A stretch of DNA of 64,000 nucleotides from Treponema sp. (GTDB taxonomy: Bacteria > Spirochaetota > Spirochaetia > Treponematales > Treponemataceae), in assembly GCA_017470605.1 (NCBI GenBank), contig JAFUYH010000035.1, forward strand, positions 52,102 to 116,101. Direction: 5' to 3'. The position numbers and the translations under genes are program-made. Each line of letters begins with the position of its first letter. Within the stretch, counting starts at the first letter, position 1. Under the pieces are notes generated by a model, which saw only the letters and a program-made list of their open reading frames with translations, did not search any database and was not told the origin of the DNA. Below are positions 53,164 to 61,322 of this stretch, piece by piece.

Positions 53164-54635
53164 AATGACATCAGCTCCCGTCTGAACGCTTTTACACGTT
53201 TAATAATAAATGGAACAAGGAAAAGAACCAAAACGACAATCAGACATTTTCCGATATTTTTTTCAATCCATTCCTTTCTATAATACATAAAAGCTTTAGA
53301 ATAATACTTCTTCTCTCTTTTGAGCTTAAAATAATCCATAGCTTCTTTATAACGGTTCTGTCTGAGATATGATTTTCCAAGACCAATATAGGCAAGATCG
53401 TAGTTTCCATTTACAGCAAGAACCTGTTCCCAAGTTTCAGCAGAGCCGTCGTAATCACCTTCTGCATACTGTTCAGTTGCCTTATAAATAAGTTTTCCAT
53501 ATTCAGTTGGAGTAAAGACTGTAATTGATGCATTCTGTGAATCAAGAACGAACAAATCTTTACCTATATGTTCAATTGAAACTGGAGCTCTGAAATATCC
53601 GTCAATATTACCTTTGTTTCCAAAAGCAAACAGAAGGAAACCCTGATTATTATAACCAAAGATACGGCCTCTAGATTCATCAATAGCAACATACACTTCA
53701 TTGTCAAGGACTGTTATGTCATTAAAATGTGAAGGGTCTTTAATTCCTGCAGCATTATCCCATTTAAGATCTCCTATAGGAAGGTCTGTACCATTTTTGA
53801 TAAGAATATCACCACCAAGTGCATTAAGACGGCGTATTGGTTTAGCCTGATCTCCTAAAAGAGTCCATTCATCAAATGTTTTTGTTACAGCATAGATAAA
53901 GCCTTCATTATCCATATAAGCATTTGAATATTCTGTAGGAACAAAAGATTCCATCTGTTCACGCTGAGCACGGGTAGCAAACTTTTTCCACAAAAGATCC
54001 AGCCAGTTATAAGTTACTTCGCTTGCACCAAAAAAACCTGTAAAGGTTCCATCATATTCATATTTGATAAAACCTTTGTTTACGTTCTTAGCAAGAACAT
54101 AGGCACGTCCCTTTGAATCTGCGACAACTTTCTGAGGATAAAAAACCTTACCCTTTTCATAAGTTGGATCATCAGGCTCACGGAATTCCCGGATAAAGTT
54201 TAGTTCAGAATCCAGATGAACTACTCTACCATTGTTTGTATCTGCTATATAATACTCACCATTTTCTGCATTGATAAATATATCCATTGGAGCAGAAAAA
54301 GTATTAATAATTGACTCATCTTCTGTATTGAAATGGTCAATTACGCGTATAAGTTCTACAGCTTTTTTATCAGTATATTCAAGTTCAATAATGCGGTTAT
54401 TTTCTGTATCGCATACATAAACAAGATTGCCGATTGCAAAGAGACTTGACGGATTTCTTAAACCAACTTCAAGGTCAAGATCATCTGCATACAATACATT
54501 TGAAACACGATATACATCAGGAGACTTTTCTATATCACCCCAAATATCATAGATATATGTATCACCCTTTGCAAATAGTCCTGCACATAATGTGAAAAGA
54601 CTTGTAATTGTAAGTAAAATTTTTCGTCTATTCAT
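53160..54635 (-). CDS. NHL-repeat and TPR protein, membrane anchored at the C-terminus
   Basis: 491 aa from the ATG at 54635 (AAGGA 9 bases upstream); a longer frame to 54731 overlaps the permease gene and is less likely. A Sec signal peptide (KILLTITSLFTLCAGLFAKG) is followed by a beta-propeller of NHL-like repeats (about 45-370, LRNPSSLFAIGNLVYVCDTENNRIIEL). TPR-like helices (about 380-440, AEGDYDGSAETWEQVLAVNGNYDLAYIGLGKSY) follow, then one C-terminal membrane helix (CLIVVLVLFLVPFII). It therefore faces the periplasm. NHL propellers bind proteins or polysaccharides; here a scaffold or ligand-binding role is plausible. Confidence 0.7.
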   Translation of the reverse strand: MNRRKILLTITSLFTLCAGLFAKGDTYIYDIWGDIEKSPDVYRVSNVLYADDLDLEVGLRNPSSLFAIGNLVYVCDTENNRIIELEYTDKKAVELIRVIDHFNTEDESIINTFSAPMDIFINAENGEYYIADTNNGRVVHLDSELNFIREFREPDDPTYEKGKVFYPQKVVADSKGRAYVLAKNVNKGFIKYEYDGTFTGFFGASEVTYNWLDLLWKKFATRAQREQMESFVPTEYSNAYMDNEGFIYAVTKTFDEWTLLGDQAKPIRRLNALGGDILIKNGTDLPIGDLKWDNAAGIKDPSHFNDITVLDNEVYVAIDESRGRIFGYNNQGFLLFAFGNKGNIDGYFRAPVSIEHIGKDLFVLDSQNASITVFTPTEYGKLIYKATEQYAEGDYDGSAETWEQVLAVNGNYDLAYIGLGKSYLRQNRYKEAMDYFKLKREKKYYSKAFMYYRKEWIEKNIGKCLIVVLVLFLVPFIIKRVKAFRRELMSL

Positions 54636-54639
54636 ATCG

Positions 54640-55539
54640 CTAGTCCTTAAGTCCAGATGAAGACATTGTATCCAGAATCTGATTCTGAGAGAAAATAAAG
54701 AAGATAATAGGCACAGCCATTGTAAATACAATTACTGCCTGAGCCTGTCCAGTACGGGCAATACCACCAGCTTGAATCTGACTCAAAGCATAAGCCATCA
54801 TCTTTTTACTTTCTGTATAAATATACGTTGTCTGAGGGTTGTTCCACAAACCTGTAATAGAGAAGATTGAGATTGTAAGCCATGCAGGTTTTACATTCGG
54901 CATAACAAGTTTCCAGAAAATCGTAAACTCGTGAGCACCGTCAATCTTAGCAGCTTCAATCAAGGACATAGGGAATCCTTCCATAAACTGCTTCATAAGG
55001 AAGAGTCCGAGAGAACCTCCGATTGCAGGAAGAATTAAAGCCCAATATGTATCAACCATGTGGAGGCGGCACATAATCATGTAGTTTGGAATACCAGTTA
55101 CATAACCGCTGAACATCAAGGCAACAACCGCAACACGGAAGAAAAGATTTCCACCAGGGAAGCGGTATTTAGCCAGAACGTAAGCAGCCATGGAAGCGAT
55201 AATTACGTGACCTACAGTTGCAACAACAGTTACAAAGAGAGTGTTATATACATATCTTGAGAACGGAACCCAAGACTGGCTCAAAGTAATGAACAAATCA
55301 GAGAAATTCCTTAATGTAGGATTTCTTGGGAAGAATGTTGGCGGCTGTTTCAGCAATTCGTCAAGAGGCTTCAAAGCCAGACAAATATTGAACACCAACG
55401 GAAAAACCATAATTACAGAGAAAATTGCAAGGAAAATATATACTCCAATATCTCCACCAACAGAACGGTTTGGCTTTCTTCTGTATTTGTAGTGATGAAT
55501 TACCTGTTCATCTTGAAGATACTTATTCTTTTTCTTCAT
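54640..55539 (-). CDS. Sugar ABC permease, MalG-like (first permease pair)
   Basis: 299 aa, six membrane segments, EAA loop EAAKIDGAHEFTIFWKLVMPNVKP. The N-terminus is polar (KKKNKYLQDEQVIHHYKYRRKPN). It follows its partner permease by 15 bases and ends 4 bases before the NHL gene start. Confidence 0.93.
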   Translation of the reverse strand: MKKKNKYLQDEQVIHHYKYRRKPNRSVGGDIGVYIFLAIFSVIMVFPLVFNICLALKPLDELLKQPPTFFPRNPTLRNFSDLFITLSQSWVPFSRYVYNTLFVTVVATVGHVIIASMAAYVLAKYRFPGGNLFFRVAVVALMFSGYVTGIPNYMIMCRLHMVDTYWALILPAIGGSLGLFLMKQFMEGFPMSLIEAAKIDGAHEFTIFWKLVMPNVKPAWLTISIFSITGLWNNPQTTYIYTESKKMMAYALSQIQAGGIARTGQAQAVIVFTMAVPIIFFIFSQNQILDTMSSSGLKD

Positions 55540-55554
55540 TTTGTCCCCCTTCTA

Positions 55555-56493
55555 TTAGTGACCTACTCTGTTCAAGAGAGACTGGATAATCTTATTACAG
55601 ATAATCATAGTCAGGAACAAGATAGTAGCAATTGCAGAAGCATAACCCATTTCAAAGCGTGTAAAACCGTAGTCAAACAAGTGAGTAACAACAGTTCTTG
55701 CACAATAGTCTGTTGAAGGATAGCCTGCAAGATTCATAGGTACATCACATACATTGAATGCAGATGTAATAGACATTACAGCTCCGAACAGAAGCATAGG
55801 CTTCATATTTGGTAAGGTAATATACCAAAGTTCCTGCCAGCGGTTCTGGATTCCATCAATATATCCGGCTTCGTACTGAGACTTATCAATACCTTTAAGA
55901 CCAGCTACAAATGAAAGGAAGCCTGTTCCCAATGACATCCAGAGGATTACAGGAACAACTACTTTCATTACATACTGAGGATTTGTAAGGAAGGTAATAG
56001 GCTGATTTGTAATACCAGTCTTTAAAAGCCATGCATTTACCCAGCCATAGCGGTCATCACTGAAAACTGTCTTAAAAATCAGATAAGCACTACCGGCTAT
56101 AGATGGTGTATAAAAGAAGAATACAACAAAAGATCTGATTTTGTTAGGCAATTCATTAATGAGCCATGCAAAAAGGAAAGCCATAATGTATCCTACAGGA
56201 CCAGTAATGATGGCTACAAGGAATGTATTCTTTACAGCCGTCTGGAATACTTCATCCTGAAGGAAAAGATTCATATAGTTTCTTGCACCGATGAAATCCG
56301 GCTTTTCCAAAATATTAAAGTTTGTAAAACTGTAATAAATGGAATTTATCATCGGGAGAATATTAAATGTGATAAACAGAACAGCATAAGGCAGAAGGAA
56401 CAGATAACAGATTCTGTTTACCTTTGCCTGACGGACAGTGTCCGACACAAGCATTCTTTTTTTCTTAAAATATTTGCTCCAAACTTCATTCAT
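55555..56493 (-). CDS. Sugar ABC permease, MalF-like (first permease pair)
   Basis: 312 aa, six membrane segments, EAA loop region YEAGYIDGIQNRWQELWYITLPNMKP. A signature near the N-terminus is LLPYAVLFITFNILPMINSIYYSFTNFN. It follows the giant binding protein by 11 bases. Confidence 0.93.
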   Translation of the reverse strand: MNEVWSKYFKKKRMLVSDTVRQAKVNRICYLFLLPYAVLFITFNILPMINSIYYSFTNFNILEKPDFIGARNYMNLFLQDEVFQTAVKNTFLVAIITGPVGYIMAFLFAWLINELPNKIRSFVVFFFYTPSIAGSAYLIFKTVFSDDRYGWVNAWLLKTGITNQPITFLTNPQYVMKVVVPVILWMSLGTGFLSFVAGLKGIDKSQYEAGYIDGIQNRWQELWYITLPNMKPMLLFGAVMSITSAFNVCDVPMNLAGYPSTDYCARTVVTHLFDYGFTRFEMGYASAIATILFLTMIICNKIIQSLLNRVGH

Positions 56494-56504
56494 TTTTTTT
56501 ACTC

Positions 56505-59500
56505 CTAGTCTATCGGAAGATTGAATTCCTGGCGCTTACGCATCAACTCTTCATTAACCTTACGTGTATAATCAATAAGAGTTTCGCGAGGATCTTCTTT
56601 CTCATTGTAAACCTTGCGGATTCCGTTGGAAACGTGACGCGGTGTATAATAACTACCTGGAACTTCAGGAATACCGATTGATTCATCAAGAGAGTTTTCA
56701 AGAACTTCAATCTGATTTGACTTCCATGAAAGCTGACGAAGAGCTTCTACGTTTGCTGTAGGATAACGTCCAGAAGAACCGAGAACGGCTTCCTGTTCAC
56801 GTCCGAAACGAACCTGTGTATCTGTTGAAACCCACCACTTTAAGAATTCCCAGGCATCATGCATTCTGGTTTCATTCTTCATTACCTCGCGGTAAGTTTT
56901 TTCATCTACATTTGGAGCGATTTCATCGGCAACCTTTTCTGCAAATACAGAATCATAAGACATATTTGCTGAAGTTTTTGTTGGGTCAATATCAGAAAGA
57001 TCAAGACCCTTCTTAATCATCATAGAACATACTGTACCGGCAACATTACTTCTGTTTATATTGCCAGACTCATCTTCTGTTCCAAGAATGTAGGTAAAAT
57101 CCCACAAACCACGAATTTCAGGAGCAGAAACAGTAAGTGTATTGTATGCTGTATAGTTCTGAATTCCTAAAGGCATTTCACCAGTACGGAAACGGCTGAG
57201 GAAGTCAAAAATCTGAGGCAATCCATAGCTGTTATAGAAACTTGTATACTGCTTGAATGCAGCGATTCCTTCTTCGCTATCAATAATAGATCTGGTTCCT
57301 TTTTCATTATAAACGGCACCACCTCGCTGATAAATCATTGAATAGAATGTAACAATGTCTCCTTCAGCAGTAGCCAGCTGAGGATAAGGAATACCAACGG
57401 CAAGGTTCTGCCCCTGTAATGTTGGAAGAATTTCTACAAGTTCATCCCATGTTTTAGGAACCTCAAGACCAAGCTGCTCAAGAATATCCTTTCTATAGAA
57501 CAGAAGGTTGAAGGTTTCCTGTTCAGGAAGAGCGTAAACTCCACCATCATATTTATAGGCTTCGTAAGCACTTGGCTTAAACTGAGAGAGAACTTCATCA
57601 CAATCTGAGAAACGCTTAAGGTTTACTACTGCATTACGAAGTGCATAGTCTACTGGAGCACGTGAATATGTTGAAACAACGACATCAGGTCCGTTTCCAG
57701 CAACTACTGCAGTAAGGAGAGCATTCTGGTTAATAAGCTTTACATTTACATTAATTCCAGACTGAGGAGTAAATGTATCATCAACAATATTTTTGAGAAT
57801 CTGGCTCTGGTCTCGACCGGCCATTACCCAAACTTCAATAAGATGCTCAGCATTTTCATCATAAACGTTACCGATACTTGTTGAATCTACAAAGAAAGAA
57901 GACACAAATGAAGCAATTTCATGAGCTGCATTCTTAAAGAAGTTTGCACGAACAGGTCTGATTTTGTCATTTGCATTCTGAACAAGAATATAGTCAACGT
58001 CCAGTTTTGTTTCCGTCATTGTAAGCAGAGAAGAACCTAAAGATGTAATATTGTCTTTAAAGTTTGAAAAGGCTTTTGTAATTCTATCTGGATGATTATA
58101 GAACTGTTCCAGCTGAATAGCCAATGTTTCTGCAGGAGCAATTTTATCTGATTTTTCTCCAGTTATTTCTACAAAGCGGTCTACAGCCTTATAAAGACGG
58201 CGGCTTTCCAGCATCATTGCTTCAACTTCATTTGGATAAACCTTATGAATTTCATAGTCACGATACTGATCAGGGTAAGTACCTGTAAGAACCAGAATAG
58301 TTCTGTAAATAATATTCAAACGGAAAATACTATCCTGAAGGTCGTTAATAAGGTTCCCGATTTCACCAAGAGTTGCTTCAAGACGAATTGAGTGTGTTCC
58401 TTTCTTAAGATAGAATCTGTAAGGTTCACGGTCTTCATCTGCAAGAGTTACCAGTTTCCAGTCTGAACTATAAGCAAATCCAACAGATTTAAGTTCTTCC
58501 ATTGGAATTTCACCGTCGATATAAACTGAACGGCATGCTACATAACCGCGCTGATAGAACTGACGGCCTTTTATGGAAACTGTATACCAGCCATCTTCTG
58601 GAACTTCAAAATTCCATTCAATCCACTGGCCTGGAGCCTTCCATGAATCACCACCGGAATAGTTCAAAATTGTATTTTTTACACTATTTGGAGAAGTTGT
58701 AGCAGAAGAACGGTCATAACGTGCAAACAAAGAAGGGTCTGAACGTACAACTGATTTTTCACCTTCTATAATTGCCTTATAGCCAGTTCCCTTATCATCT
58801 TCTGGCTTAGACTTAAAAGAAGCCTTATATGCATCATAATTTTTATAGGACTTTACAGGAACCAGTCTAAGTGAACTTATTGCCATCGGTTCGTTTGTTG
58901 ATTCCAAAGTAATTGTATTTACACCCTTATTAAAATAAAACTTATAAGGATCTACTTCATATCCTAAATCGCTCTTAAAAAGAACTGACTGGAATGCAAA
59001 ATGCTCTACTTGAGAAGGACGAATATCGTTGCCCTGATTATCTTTATTAACGGGACCGCCATCTTTCCAGAGACGATAGAAAGAAAGGATATCTGCCCCG
59101 CTAAAAGGCATTTCACCATTAATATATAAAATACGTTCCATGTTTACATTTCTTGATGGAACAGCTATATATTCCATAGAAATGTTATAAAATCCTGCCT
59201 CAGGAACATCCACAGACCAAGTTACAGAAGAACGGTCTTCCGTAACAACGACATCTTTACCATGAAAAGCAGATTCCGTATGAGTTCCAAAAGAAACTGA
59301 TGAATCAAAAGTTAGCACATCAACATCAACTGATACAGAAGGATTTTTTGCATTTTTGTGTTCATTGCAATATTCCGCATAAGTCTTTGTGGTAGATGTA
59401 GCACCAACAGATGTCATCAAGTCGAAACCTTCATACTTTTCTTTAAAGCTTTTTTCAGGCAAAAGACTTGAAATTGCGAAAACCAGAATAATCGCCGCAA

Positions 59501-59549
59501 TAACGATTATGGTGTTGCGCAAAGTTTTGTTAATTTTAATTCCTACCAT
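56505..59549 (-). CDS. 1014-residue membrane-tethered solute-binding protein with carbohydrate-binding-like modules
   Basis: One N-terminal membrane helix (about 11-28, IIVIAAIILVFAISSLLP) anchors the protein outside. Two beta-sandwich modules follow (about 60-240 and 255-400). Each carries the phrase pattern VPEAGFYNISMEYIAVPS / VPEDGWYTVSIKGRQFYQ and a KGxxxIxLE strand, as in CBM6/35-type or adhesion domains. A helical stretch (about 400-560) leads to an SBP domain (about 575-960) with HLIEVWVMAGRDQSQI, VNVKLINQNALLTAVVAGNGPDVVV and LPEQETFNLLFYRKDIL. Ordinary SBPs have 400-550 aa. It heads an eight-gene operon and probably binds large or complex glycans, which is inference. Confidence 0.8.
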   Translation of the reverse strand: MVGIKINKTLRNTIIVIAAIILVFAISSLLPEKSFKEKYEGFDLMTSVGATSTTKTYAEYCNEHKNAKNPSVSVDVDVLTFDSSVSFGTHTESAFHGKDVVVTEDRSSVTWSVDVPEAGFYNISMEYIAVPSRNVNMERILYINGEMPFSGADILSFYRLWKDGGPVNKDNQGNDIRPSQVEHFAFQSVLFKSDLGYEVDPYKFYFNKGVNTITLESTNEPMAISSLRLVPVKSYKNYDAYKASFKSKPEDDKGTGYKAIIEGEKSVVRSDPSLFARYDRSSATTSPNSVKNTILNYSGGDSWKAPGQWIEWNFEVPEDGWYTVSIKGRQFYQRGYVACRSVYIDGEIPMEELKSVGFAYSSDWKLVTLADEDREPYRFYLKKGTHSIRLEATLGEIGNLINDLQDSIFRLNIIYRTILVLTGTYPDQYRDYEIHKVYPNEVEAMMLESRRLYKAVDRFVEITGEKSDKIAPAETLAIQLEQFYNHPDRITKAFSNFKDNITSLGSSLLTMTETKLDVDYILVQNANDKIRPVRANFFKNAAHEIASFVSSFFVDSTSIGNVYDENAEHLIEVWVMAGRDQSQILKNIVDDTFTPQSGINVNVKLINQNALLTAVVAGNGPDVVVSTYSRAPVDYALRNAVVNLKRFSDCDEVLSQFKPSAYEAYKYDGGVYALPEQETFNLLFYRKDILEQLGLEVPKTWDELVEILPTLQGQNLAVGIPYPQLATAEGDIVTFYSMIYQRGGAVYNEKGTRSIIDSEEGIAAFKQYTSFYNSYGLPQIFDFLSRFRTGEMPLGIQNYTAYNTLTVSAPEIRGLWDFTYILGTEDESGNINRSNVAGTVCSMMIKKGLDLSDIDPTKTSANMSYDSVFAEKVADEIAPNVDEKTYREVMKNETRMHDAWEFLKWWVSTDTQVRFGREQEAVLGSSGRYPTANVEALRQLSWKSNQIEVLENSLDESIGIPEVPGSYYTPRHVSNGIRKVYNEKEDPRETLIDYTRKVNEELMRKRQEFNLPID

Positions 59550-59612
59550 AATATTTTATTTTAGCACATATTACGGAATATTGCATAATTTTTTTACTAA
59601 AAATAGCAAAAT

Positions 59613-59930
59613 TTAACACTTTTTTCTGAAAATTTCATCAAATTCTTCATCAGTGTGAATTCCGTCTTTTTCACTGTCATTTATATTGGCACTTTTCAGA
59701 TTTTCTACATTTTCATCAGCTTCATTTGAATCTGAACTGCCGTCATCCGGTTCTCTAGGAATAATAATGCACGCAATTATATATAGAAGAATTCCCGCTC
59801 CTTTTAGAATTACAGCAAGTGCAAAAATCAGACGGATTATAGTTGCATCGATACTGAAGAAATCTGCAAGACCCCCGCAAACACCATCTATCATCTTGTT
59901 TTTACGTGATTTATAAAGTTTCTTTGACAT
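59613..59930 (-). CDS. PspC-domain protein
   Basis: 105 aa. The N-terminal PspC domain (KLYKSRKNKMIDGVCGGLADFFSIDATIIRLIF) contains one membrane helix (IFALAVILKGAGILLYIIACIIIP). The tail is acidic (DDGSSDSNEADENVENLK). Small PspC proteins sit in the membrane and respond to envelope stress. It is the last gene of padR - HAAS/DUF4097 - pspC, 13 bases after its neighbour. Confidence 0.88.
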   Translation of the reverse strand: MSKKLYKSRKNKMIDGVCGGLADFFSIDATIIRLIFALAVILKGAGILLYIIACIIIPREPDDGSSDSNEADENVENLKSANINDSEKDGIHTDEEFDEIFRKKC

Positions 59931-59943
59931 AACAAACTCCTTT

Positions 59944-60864
59944 TTATTTTATATTGATAAAGACACTGCCCATTCCGCAGTTTACTGAAAAATGATTCGG
60001 CTTTTTTTGATTATTAAGTTCCTGGCAGACACCAGACTTCTTAATGTCATTCAGACGAAAATCTCCAAGACCAACCTTTGCATCATAAGAATAATCATCC
60101 TGAGAACCACGCAAATTCAGTTTTACGCTACCCATTCCGCAATCTATATTGGACTTTCCGCTTATAGTTCCTGACATCTGAAGATTTCCCATTCCGCAGC
60201 GGAGATTTATTTTTCCCCCACACAATTCATTCATCTCAAGATTGCCGGCTCCAACTTCCAGATTTCCATTTTGACAGCGAAGGGAAACAGACCTTGTCCT
60301 GAAATTACCTGCCCCAAGATGAAGCGTGAATTTATACAAATCGGCATTTTCTGGTACTGTAAGCAGGATTCTTGGAACGGCACGTTTTCTTCTGTCATGG
60401 CTGAAAAAATTCAGATTAATACGTTTTAGATTTTTAATGGTCAGAGTACCTTCTGAAGAAAGAAAACAGGATAAATCTGTTTCTTCCATACCGCGGGTTT
60501 CCACTGCAAAAGAATTTCCTGAAATCATCACAATGTCTGCGGCCCCAAATTCAAGACTCAGATTCTTTACTTGCGAAGATTCAAAAGAATGATACAAAGC
60601 ATCAGTTCTTTCATTTTCTGCCTCACTTTCAGACTTGTTATCCTCAGACTTTGACTCCTCTTCTTTTTTAGCAGGTGCATTTGCACATTTTTCTACTATT
60701 GATTTTGCAAGTTCTTCCGGATTTCCAAGTTCGCTCATAACTTTTTCATCGTCACCGGCTTCTTCAAAATAGTCTGAATAATACTGCAAGGCTTCTGCAA
60801 GTTCATCTGTTGTAAGTGACTGCAAACGGCCTTTAAGTTCTTTCAAATACTCTTCTCTAGTCAT
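59944..60864 (-). CDS. HAAS (DUF1700) plus DUF4097 protein
   Basis: 306 aa. The N-terminal HAAS/DUF1700 region (about 1-75) reads MTREEYLKELKGRLQSLTTDELAEALQYYSDYFEEAGDDEKVMSELG. After a charged linker (EEESKSEDNKSES) comes a right-handed beta-like DUF4097 domain (about 95-306) with repeats FHLGAGNFRTRSVSL, LEVGAGNLEMNEL, LRCGMGNLQMSG. There is no membrane helix. It is coupled to padR by an 8-base overlap. In similar PadR operons such proteins are regulated by, or regulate, the PadR protein, for example in envelope stress or drug response. Confidence 0.85.
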   Translation of the reverse strand: MTREEYLKELKGRLQSLTTDELAEALQYYSDYFEEAGDDEKVMSELGNPEELAKSIVEKCANAPAKKEEESKSEDNKSESEAENERTDALYHSFESSQVKNLSLEFGAADIVMISGNSFAVETRGMEETDLSCFLSSEGTLTIKNLKRINLNFFSHDRRKRAVPRILLTVPENADLYKFTLHLGAGNFRTRSVSLRCQNGNLEVGAGNLEMNELCGGKINLRCGMGNLQMSGTISGKSNIDCGMGSVKLNLRGSQDDYSYDAKVGLGDFRLNDIKKSGVCQELNNQKKPNHFSVNCGMGSVFINIK

Positions 60865-61174
60865 CTTTAACCCCCATTAAAATTTCATCTACACCTTTGC
60901 GGAATTCAAGCCAATCCCGGCGGTTTCTGTCCAGCAAAATCATTCCGTTCGCAGTGATTTTATAATACCTTCGGTTCCGCCCCTGAAACTCCATATCATA
61001 TGTTTCCAGATAACCTTCTTTCTGAAGCCTTCTGAGAACAGGATACAGTGTGCTTTCAGAAACATCCATAATGCTTCTTACATCCTGGGTTATTTTATAT
61101 CCGTAAGTACCTTCCCTACTCACTACAGACAGAACAACGGCATCCAACAAAGCTGCGCCTGCCGTAAAAACCAT
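60857..61174 (-). CDS. PadR-family transcriptional regulator
   Basis: 105 aa. Winged helix: LLDAVVLSVVSREGTYGYKITQDVRSIMDVSESTLYPVLRRLQKEGYLETYDM, the PadR pattern, then the short helical subdomain. An AGGAGGTAAC ribosome site precedes the ATG. It is the first gene of the three-gene operon and has a long palindrome across its own promoter, so autorepression is expected. Confidence 0.93.
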   Translation of the reverse strand: MVFTAGAALLDAVVLSVVSREGTYGYKITQDVRSIMDVSESTLYPVLRRLQKEGYLETYDMEFQGRNRRYYKITANGMILLDRNRRDWLEFRKGVDEILMGVKDD

Positions 61175-61203
61175 TGTTACCTCCTGAGGTTCATTTTACA
61201 TTT

Positions 61204-61235
61204 ATAATATTATACATTATATAATATTATGTCAA
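61204..61235 (-). promoter_or_regulatory. PadR operon promoter with 11-bp inverted repeat
   Basis: On the minus strand TTGACA (-35, 61230-61235) and TATAAT (-10, 61209-61214) are 15 bases apart. A perfect 11-base inverted repeat ATAATATTATA (61204-61214) / TATAATATTAT (61220-61230) with a 5-base centre covers the -10 and reaches the -35. PadR regulators bind such palindromes, so this is the likely operator. Confidence 0.75.
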
Positions 61236-61273
61236 GAAAAATATTATAATTTTTAAAATATGATACACAAAAC

Positions 61274-61312
61274 TGTATTGCGAGGCCCTTCATTACAAGG
61301 CCTGGCAATACA
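61274..61312. other. Hairpin after the GH95 gene
   Basis: TGTATTGC-G-AGGCC (61274-61287) pairs with GGCCT-G-GCAATACA (61299-61312), leaving a single G-G mismatch and an 11-base loop. It lies 11 bases past the GH95 stop on the minus strand but has no T-run. It may act as a transcript-end or stabilising hairpin, or it may be a dispersed repeat. Confidence 0.5.
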
Positions 61313-61322
61313 AGCCACTGTA

